Source of the DNA: an uncultured Alistipes sp.
GTDB lineage: Bacteria; Bacteroidota; Bacteroidia; Bacteroidales; Rikenellaceae
Length of the DNA stretch: 64,000 nt
Direction of reading: 5' to 3'
NCBI GenBank assembly: GCA_944321175.1
Contig: CALUKI010000022.1
Location: forward strand, 1-64,000
Every line of letters begins with the position of its first letter. The first letter of the stretch is position 1. Both the position numbers and the translations under genes were made by a program. Under the pieces are notes generated by a model. That model had not been told where the DNA came from, searched no databases, and saw nothing but the letters and a program-made list of their open reading frames with translations. Shown here piece by piece: positions 54,117 through 64,000 of the stretch.

Positions 54117-54773
54117 ATGAAACGACCTTACGACTACCTGCTGTTCGATCTCGACGGCACGCTGACCGATCCGATGGAGGGCATCACCCGCTCGGTGCAA
54201 TACGCGCTGCGCCACTTCGGCATCGAAGTCGAGGATCTGTGCACATTGACACCCTTCATCGGGCCGCCGCTGGCCGAATCGTTCCGCACCTTCTACGGCT
54301 TCTCGGAGGAGCGCATACCGGAAGCGATCCGCACCATGCGCGAATACTTCGGCGAACGGGGCTGGCGCGAGAACCGCGTCTATGACGGCATGCCGCAACT
54401 GCTCGGCACCCTGCAAAGGGCCGGTTACACGCTGGCGGTGGCAACGTCGAAACCGACCCTTTTTGCACAACGCATCCTCGATCATTTCGATCTTGCACGC
54501 TGGTTCGTCTTCGTGGGCGGTGCCGAGATGGACGGACACCGGCAAGCCAAGGCCGAAGTGATCGCCCATGTGACGGCGCAGTGCGGGATCGACGATCCCC
54601 GACGCTGCCTGATGATCGGCGACCGACGGCACGACATTGCGGGGGCCCGAACTGCGGGAATGGACTCCTGCGGCGTACTCTGGGGATACGGCGATCGGGA
54701 AGAGCTGGCGGCTGCCGGTGCGACCCATATCGTCGCATCGCTCGATGAAATGAACCGGCTGCTGTGCGGATAA
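54117..54773 (+). CDS. HAD-superfamily phosphatase, phosphoglycolate-phosphatase-like (218 aa)
   Basis: HAD hydrolase with subclass-I cap. Motif I is DLDGTLTD (residues 9-16), motif II is VATS, the motif III lysine is near KPTLF, and motif IV is MIGDRRHDIAGA. The ATG at 54117 places motif I at the expected N-terminal position. Substrates could be phosphoglycolate, a sugar phosphate or pyrophosphate (PpaX-like). Cytoplasmic; probably co-transcribed with the acetyltransferase gene. Confidence 0.9.
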   Translation: MKRPYDYLLFDLDGTLTDPMEGITRSVQYALRHFGIEVEDLCTLTPFIGPPLAESFRTFYGFSEERIPEAIRTMREYFGERGWRENRVYDGMPQLLGTLQRAGYTLAVATSKPTLFAQRILDHFDLARWFVFVGGAEMDGHRQAKAEVIAHVTAQCGIDDPRRCLMIGDRRHDIAGARTAGMDSCGVLWGYGDREELAAAGATHIVASLDEMNRLLCG

Positions 54774-54916
54774 TCAGGACTACGAGCTTGCATTCAAATT
54801 AAGGGCTGAAAACAGGGAAACTTGCCGCTTTTTGCTAAATTCTCACCGCCTTCGCCGGCTCCACGTCCTGCCATCTTCCCAAATAACCGAGAGCCCCCGC
54901 ATAGATAATAGATGAA

Positions 54917-54947
54917 GGAGGGGCATCCGAAATTCGGATGCCCCTCC
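54917..54947 (-). terminator. Terminator of the rpoBC operon
   Basis: A perfect 15-bp stem GGAGGGGCATCCGAA / TTCGGATGCCCCTCC with a one-base centre lies about 30 bp past the rpoC stop. The minus strand continues TTCATCTATTATC, a weak U-tract. Confidence 0.7.
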
Positions 54948-54976
54948 TCATACAGGTCTGGCATGTCCGCCCGCCG

Positions 54977-59239
<4,263 letters not shown>

Positions 59240-59274
59240 ATTGATTCAAATTTTTCGTTCTCGTTAACTATCGC

Positions 59275-62200
59275 TTACTCCAGTTTGACCGAAAGCGCCA
59301 GACCGCGCAGCTCGTGCAACAGGACGTTCATGGCCTCCGGAATACCCGGTTTGGGGAGATTGTCGCCCTTGACGATTGCCTCGTAGGCCTTTGCACGGCC
59401 GGTGACATCATCCGACTTGATGGTCAGAATCTCCTGAAGGATGTTGGCGGCACCGAAACCTTCGAGTGCCCAAACCTCCATTTCACCGAAACGCTGGCCG
59501 CCGAACTGCGCCTTACCGCCCAACGGCTGCTGCGTAATGAGCGAGTAGGGACCGATCGAACGGGCATGCATCTTGTCATCGATCATGTGGCCCAGTTTGA
59601 GGAAGTAGGTCACACCGACCGTTGCCGGCTGGTCGAAGCGTTCGCCCGTACCGCCATCATAAAGATAGGTAAGACCGCTGTGGGGCAATCCGGCCTGGGC
59701 CGTATATTCGTTGACCTGTTCGAGCGAGGCACCGTCGAAGATCGGCGTAGCGAACTTCACGCCCAGTTCGCGGCCTGCCCAGCCGAGCACGGCCTCATAG
59801 ATCTGGCCGAGGTTCATACGCGAAGGCACGCCCAGCGGGTTCAGACAGATATCCACGATGGAACCGTCCTCCAAGAAGGGCATGTCCTCGTCGCGGACGA
59901 TCTTCGCGACGATACCCTTGTTGCCGTGACGTCCGGCCATTTTATCGCCGACCTTCAGCTTCCGCTTCTTGGCGATATAGACCTTCGCCATCTGGATGAC
60001 ACCCGTTTGCGGCAGTTCATCCCCGTTGGAGAGGTTGTACTTCTCGCGTTTGATGGCGGCATCTGCCTTCTTCCACTCGATCGTATAGTTGTTGATCGTC
60101 GTCTCGATCAGCGCATTGACATGCTCGTCCGAAGTCCAGCGGCACGATCCGAGATTCAGATAGCCCGTCGGAACACCCGTCCGTTCATCGGTCGTCTGCC
60201 GCGACAGCTCCTCGAGCATCTTCTGCGAGAACTTCGCACCGGCACCGTAAAGCTCCGCACCGAAATAGTCAACGATACCCGTGGTCGTCTTGCCCTGCAG
60301 CAGTGTCCAGAGTTTCTGCACGAGCAGTTTCGTCAGGTCGCCGACCTGCTGGGCGAACTTTTCGTCGAGTTTTTCGAGCATCGCCTTCTCAGCGGCCTTC
60401 GATTTCTTGGCCTCTTTGCCGGCACGGCTGTAGAGTTTCGTATCGATGACCACGCCGTGCAGCGACGGTTGGGCCTTGAGCGACGCATCCTTCACATCTC
60501 CGGCCTTGTCGCCGAAGATCGCACGCAGGAGCTTCTCCTCCGGCGAAGGATCGCTCTCGCCCTTGGGCGTGATCTTGCCGATCAGAATATCGCCCGGATG
60601 AACATTGGCGCCGATACGGATGATACCGTTTGCATCGAGATCCTTCGTGGCGTCCTCGCTGACATTGGGAATATCCGAAGTCAGCTCCTCGACGCCGCGC
60701 TTCGTATCGCGGACCTCCATGATATACTCATCGACATGCACCGAGGTAAAGATATCCTCGCGCTGGATGCGCTCCGAAATTACGATGGCATCCTCGAAAT
60801 TGTACCCTTTCCAAGGCATGTAAGCCACCTTGAGGTTCCGGCCGAGCGCCAATTCGCCGCCCTGCGTAGAATATCCTTCGGTCAGAATCTGCCCCTTCGT
60901 GACATGGTCGCCCGTCAGCACCACGGGTTTGAGCGTGATCGACGTATTCTGGTTCGTCCGGCGGTAGCGCGGCAGCTCATAGGTCGTGATCTCCGGCGCG
61001 AACGATGAAATGATCTCGTCCTGCGTACGCTCATAACGGATCTGGATCTGCGTGGCATCGGCGAATACGACTTCGCCGTCGCCTTCGGCAACGATCTGGA
61101 TACGGCTGTCGAGAATCATCTCCTTCTCGATGCCCGTACCGACGATCGGCGCCTCGCAGGTGATCAGAGGAACGGCCTGACGCATCATGTTCGAACCCAT
61201 CAGCGCACGGTTGGCATCGTCGTGCTCAAGGAAGGGAATAAGGCTCGCGGCGATCGAAGCGATCTGATTGGGCGCAACGTCCATCAGATTGACCTCTTTG
61301 GCCGTTACGACGGGGAAATCCGCGCCTTCGCGCGCCTTGATACGGTTGGGCTGGAGGAAATGGCCCTCGTCGTCGATCGGAATATTCGACTGTGCGACCA
61401 CCTTTCCCTCCTCCTCTTCGGCCGAGTAGTATTTGATATGGCTGTTGTCCAGATCGATCACGCCATCCTTGACCTCGCGGTAGGGCGTCTCGATGAAGCC
61501 CATGTCGGAAATCCGCGCATAGACGCACAACGACGAGATCAGACCGATGTTGGGGCCTTCGGGCGACTCGATCGGGCAGAGACGTCCATAGTGCGTATAG
61601 TGCACGTCGCGCACCTCGAAACCGGCACGGTCACGCGACAGACCGCCGGGGCCGAGGGCCGACAGACGGCGTTTGTGGGTGATTTCGGCCAGCGGGTTGA
61701 TCTGGTCCATGAACTGCGAGAGCTGGCTCGTGCCGAAGAACGAGTTGATAACGCTCGACAACGTCTTGGCGTTGATCAGATCGACCGGTGTAAAGACCTC
61801 ATTGTCGCGCACGTTCATGCGTTCGCGGATCGTACGCGCCATGCGGACGAAACCGACCGAGAACTGGTTCGAAAGCTGCTCGCCCACCGTGCGGACACGA
61901 CGGTTCGAGAGGTGGTCGATATCGTCCACCTCGGCTTTCGAGTTGATGAGCTGGATCAGGTACTTGATAATGGCGATGATATCCTCGCGCGTCAGCGTGC
62001 GGATGGCCGGATCGATGTCCAGACCCAGTTTCTTGTTGATGCGGAAACGGCCCACATCGCCCAGATCGTAACGCTTGTCCGAGAAGAAGAGTTTCTCGAT
62101 CACGTCGCGGGCCGTAGCCTCATCAGGCGGCTCGGAGGCGCGCAACTGGCGATAGATATAGACGACGGCCTCCTTCTCGGAGTTGCACGGGTCCTTCTGC

Positions 62201-63135
62201 AACGTATTGTATATGATGGAGAAGTCGATACCCGACGGATTCTCCTTGTGCAGCAGAATCGTCTTGGCGCCGCTCTCGATGATCTGGTCGATATGCTCCT
62301 CCTCCAGAATCGTCTCCCGATCCACGATCACATTGTTCCGCTCGATGGAGACCACCTCGCCGGTATCCTCATCGACGAAATCCTCGACCCACGTCGAGAG
62401 CACGCGTGCCGCAAGCATGCGGCCGACCGCCTTTTTGAGGTTAGCCTTGGTAACCTTCACTTCGTCGGCCAGATCGAAGATCTCAAGGATCTGCTGGTCG
62501 GCCTCGAAACCGATAGCCCGCAGAAGGGTCGTGACGGGAAGTTTCTTCTTGCGATCGATATAGGCGTACATCACGTTGTTGATGTCCGTAGCGAACTCGA
62601 TCCACGAACCCTTGAAGGGGATGATACGCGCCGAATAGAGTTTTGTCCCGTTCGTGTGCATGCTCTGTCCGAAGAAGACACCCGGCGAACGGTGCAGCTG
62701 CGACACGATGACGCGCTCGGCGCCGTTGATGACGAACGTACCGCGTTCGGTCATGTATGGAATCGTACCGAAATAGACGTCCTGCACGACCACACCGAAA
62801 TCCTCGTGTTCCGTATCGGTACAATAGAGCTTCAGTTTGGCCTTCAGCGGCACGCTGTATGTCAGGCCGCGCTCCAAACACTCCTCGATCGAATAACGGG
62901 GCGGATCGATGTAGTAGTCGATGAACTCAAGAACGAAATTGTTTCTGGTATCCGTAATGGGGAAATTCTCCTGAAACACTTTGTAAAGGCCTTCGTTTTT
63001 CCGATTTTCGGCCGTTGTGTCCATCTGGAAGAAGTCCCGGAATGATTTAAGCTGTACCTCAAGCAGATCCGGATAAGGCACCCGGTTTTTCACTGTCGAG
63101 AAGCTGATTCTTTGTTGTGTTTTAGTTGTGGACAT
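59275..63135 (-). CDS. rpoB: DNA-directed RNA polymerase subunit beta (1286 aa)
   Basis: Complete beta subunit. Visible landmarks are the rifampicin region ([34 protein letters not shown]), [26 protein letters not shown] and the C-terminal [23 protein letters not shown]. No known rifampicin-resistance change is obvious in the region read. The ATG at 63135 ([12 protein letters not shown]) is preferred to the start four codons earlier. It is followed by rpoC. Confidence 0.99.
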   Translation of the reverse strand: MSTTKTQQRISFSTVKNRVPYPDLLEVQLKSFRDFFQMDTTAENRKNEGLYKVFQENFPITDTRNNFVLEFIDYYIDPPRYSIEECLERGLTYSVPLKAKLKLYCTDTEHEDFGVVVQDVYFGTIPYMTERGTFVINGAERVIVSQLHRSPGVFFGQSMHTNGTKLYSARIIPFKGSWIEFATDINNVMYAYIDRKKKLPVTTLLRAIGFEADQQILEIFDLADEVKVTKANLKKAVGRMLAARVLSTWVEDFVDEDTGEVVSIERNNVIVDRETILEEEHIDQIIESGAKTILLHKENPSGIDFSIIYNTLQKDPCNSEKEAVVYIYRQLRASEPPDEATARDVIEKLFFSDKRYDLGDVGRFRINKKLGLDIDPAIRTLTREDIIAIIKYLIQLINSKAEVDDIDHLSNRRVRTVGEQLSNQFSVGFVRMARTIRERMNVRDNEVFTPVDLINAKTLSSVINSFFGTSQLSQFMDQINPLAEITHKRRLSALGPGGLSRDRAGFEVRDVHYTHYGRLCPIESPEGPNIGLISSLCVYARISDMGFIETPYREVKDGVIDLDNSHIKYYSAEEEEGKVVAQSNIPIDDEGHFLQPNRIKAREGADFPVVTAKEVNLMDVAPNQIASIAASLIPFLEHDDANRALMGSNMMRQAVPLITCEAPIVGTGIEKEMILDSRIQIVAEGDGEVVFADATQIQIRYERTQDEIISSFAPEITTYELPRYRRTNQNTSITLKPVVLTGDHVTKGQILTEGYSTQGGELALGRNLKVAYMPWKGYNFEDAIVISERIQREDIFTSVHVDEYIMEVRDTKRGVEELTSDIPNVSEDATKDLDANGIIRIGANVHPGDILIGKITPKGESDPSPEEKLLRAIFGDKAGDVKDASLKAQPSLHGVVIDTKLYSRAGKEAKKSKAAEKAMLEKLDEKFAQQVGDLTKLLVQKLWTLLQGKTTTGIVDYFGAELYGAGAKFSQKMLEELSRQTTDERTGVPTGYLNLGSCRWTSDEHVNALIETTINNYTIEWKKADAAIKREKYNLSNGDELPQTGVIQMAKVYIAKKRKLKVGDKMAGRHGNKGIVAKIVRDEDMPFLEDGSIVDICLNPLGVPSRMNLGQIYEAVLGWAGRELGVKFATPIFDGASLEQVNEYTAQAGLPHSGLTYLYDGGTGERFDQPATVGVTYFLKLGHMIDDKMHARSIGPYSLITQQPLGGKAQFGGQRFGEMEVWALEGFGAANILQEILTIKSDDVTGRAKAYEAIVKGDNLPKPGIPEAMNVLLHELRGLALSVKLE

Positions 63136-63216
63136 CGGTAAATCCAAATTAAGTTGAAGTTTGTTCTTGCAATCGGGCTCATCACGTTGCGGAACAGGTC
63201 ACAAGCTCCCGCGACA

Positions 63217-63253
63217 ATGCTCTCTGTGTAAATCGATTCTACGCGGAGAGCAT
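63217..63253 (-). other. rplL-rpoB intergenic hairpin (possible processing site)
   Basis: A 14-bp stem ATGCTCTCTGTGTA / TACGCGGAGAGCAT with two mismatch or wobble positions and a 9-nt loop, without a U-run. It lies in the 245-bp gap between rplL and rpoB. Hairpins here commonly attenuate or process the message so that polymerase subunits are made in smaller amounts than L7/L12. Confidence 0.5.
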
Positions 63254-63316
63254 TCCAAAATCCAAGAAAAGGGCACAGCTCGACCGGCACTCCCTTATCT
63301 TAGACGAGAAAAGGCA

Positions 63317-63342
63317 TAGAGTTTACCGAAGCGTAAACTCTA
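63317..63342 (-). terminator. rplL-rpoB attenuator hairpin
   Basis: A perfect 10-bp stem TAGAGTTTAC / GTAAACTCTA with a 6-nt loop. On the minus strand it is followed, after a few bases, by CCTTTTCTCG. It is well placed for partial termination just after rplL. Confidence 0.55.
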
Positions 63343-63380
63343 CACCTGAGGTGTCTGCAGCTACCTGGGTAGCGACAGAA

Positions 63381-63758
63381 CTACTTAACTTCAACTTCTG
63401 CACCTGCCTCTTCGAGCTGACCCTTGATCGACTCAGCCTCTTCCTTGGAAACGCCCTCTTTCACGGCCTTCGGCGCAGCATCGACAAGCGCTTTGGCATC
63501 GCCGAGCGACAAGCCCGCGATCTCCTTAACGGCCTTGATGACCTGCAATTTCGACTGACCGGCGTTCTTCAGGATTACATCGAACGAGGTCTTCTCGGCA
63601 GCGGCAGCCTCGCCGGCGCCGGCTGCGGGAGCAGCGACTGCAACAGCAGCGGCTGCGGGTTCAATACCGTACTCTTCCTTGAGTACCGTAGCCAATTCGT
63701 TTACCTCCTTAACAGTCAGAGCTACTAATTCTTCTGCCAGTTTTTTGATATCTGCCAT
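63381..63758 (-). CDS. rplL: 50S ribosomal protein L7/L12 (125 aa)
   Basis: Stalk protein binding translation factors. Normal length and layout: N-terminal helical dimerisation domain ([27 protein letters not shown]), alanine-rich hinge ([19 protein letters not shown]) and the C-terminal domain ([42 protein letters not shown]). Confidence 0.99.
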   Translation of the reverse strand: MADIKKLAEELVALTVKEVNELATVLKEEYGIEPAAAAVAVAAPAAGAGEAAAAEKTSFDVILKNAGQSKLQVIKAVKEIAGLSLGDAKALVDAAPKAVKEGVSKEEAESIKGQLEEAGAEVEVK

Positions 63759-63795
63759 AGTTGTAAATTTATAAAATTCTTGTTTTTTCGGTTAA

Positions 63796-64000
63796 TTAGT
63801 TTCTTTCTTCAAGTGCCTTTACCAGCCCGGCGATCTTCTGGCCTGCGTTGGCCTGCAATGCGGAAATAACATTCTTCGCAGGCGACTGCAGCAGCGAAAT
63901 GATTTCGCCGATGAGCTCTTCACGGCTCTTGATGTTGCACAAAGCATCCAACTGGTTATCGCCCACATAGACGCACTCCTCGACAAAAGCGGCTTTCAGG
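63796..64000 (-). CDS. rplJ: 50S ribosomal protein L10 (C-terminal part, truncated by window)
   Basis: The last 67 codons of a minus-strand gene running off the right end. The translation LIGEIISLLQSPAKNVISALQ and IAGLVKALEERN just before the TAA is the L10 C-terminal helix that anchors L7/L12. It lies 37 bp upstream of rplL, the usual order. Confidence 0.93.
   Translation of the reverse strand, partial: LKAAFVEECVYVGDNQLDALCNIKSREELIGEIISLLQSPAKNVISALQANAGQKIAGLVKALEERN

Noticed and set aside
59314..63045. Long plus-strand open frames opposite rpoB (564 and 607 codons)
   Set aside because: Same explanation: antisense shadows of a highly conserved, GC-rich gene.

Overview
The window looks like chromosomal DNA of a Bacteroidales bacterium, most plausibly Alistipes or a close relative in the Rikenellaceae. 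The evidence is SusC/SusD genes with a FecR/ECF-sigma pair, a DUF6377 regulator, the GGGtGRT/iron-sulfur scaffold pair, a TatA+TatC-only Tat system, promoters of the Bacteroidetes type (TTTG - about 20 nt - TAnnTTTG), few clear Shine-Dalgarno sites, and GC-rich codon use in a gut-type gene set. The genus is an inference from general character, not from a marker comparison.

Layout. (1) 1-2200 is AT-rich, unlike the rest, and holds small unrecognised genes. One of them is split by a shift at a run of seven Gs. It looks like the edge of an acquired island. (2) 2572-3798 is a WbsX/GH99-like lipoprotein. (3) 4253-10789 is a TolC-MacA-MacB type efflux operon followed by a LytS/LytTR two-component pair. 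(4) 11027-25094 (minus strand) is a surface-signalling uptake locus: ECF sigma, FecR, SusC with an STN domain, SusD, a FISUMP-type surface lipoprotein, a GDPD/repeat fusion lipoprotein, then a mannitol-1-phosphate dehydrogenase and a second GDPD lipoprotein. It carries no obvious glycoside hydrolase and two phosphodiesterases, so the nutrient may be a phosphodiester compound. (5) 25674-31516 (minus) has tatC and tatA flanking a sugar isomerase-like lipoprotein, a DUF1080 lipoprotein and a Gfo/Idh/MocA oxidoreductase with a Tat signal. A cytoplasmic Gfo/Idh/MocA protein follows. This resembles an extracytoplasmic 3-keto-sugar pathway packaged with its own exporter.

(6) 31771-36319 has a DUF6377 regulator, a GH109-type enzyme and, divergent from it, an N-acetylhexosamine kinase-like gene, suggesting HexNAc salvage. 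(7) 36387-43352 is AsmA-like protein, GT2 glycosyltransferase, cysteine synthase, MATE transporter and a cytidylate kinase-like protein. (8) 43496-45826 is a nucleoside hydrolase divergent from a DeoR-type regulator. Both promoters carry the same 11-mer, within a perfect 18-bp palindrome at one of them. (9) 45868-51151 is an EamA transporter, a monovalent cation:proton antiporter behind a duplicated promoter, and two paralogous lipoproteins. (10) 51695-54773 is the GGGtGRT/scaffold pair, a GNAT acetyltransferase and a HAD phosphatase. (11) 54977-64000 (minus) is the core rplJ(partial)-rplL-rpoB-rpoC operon.

No tRNA, rRNA, CRISPR array, complete insertion sequence or replication origin was recognised. 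Many long open frames opposite the real genes (up to 1092 codons opposite rpoC) are GC-rich shadows and were left out. All statements come from reading the sequence and translations; no database search was run.
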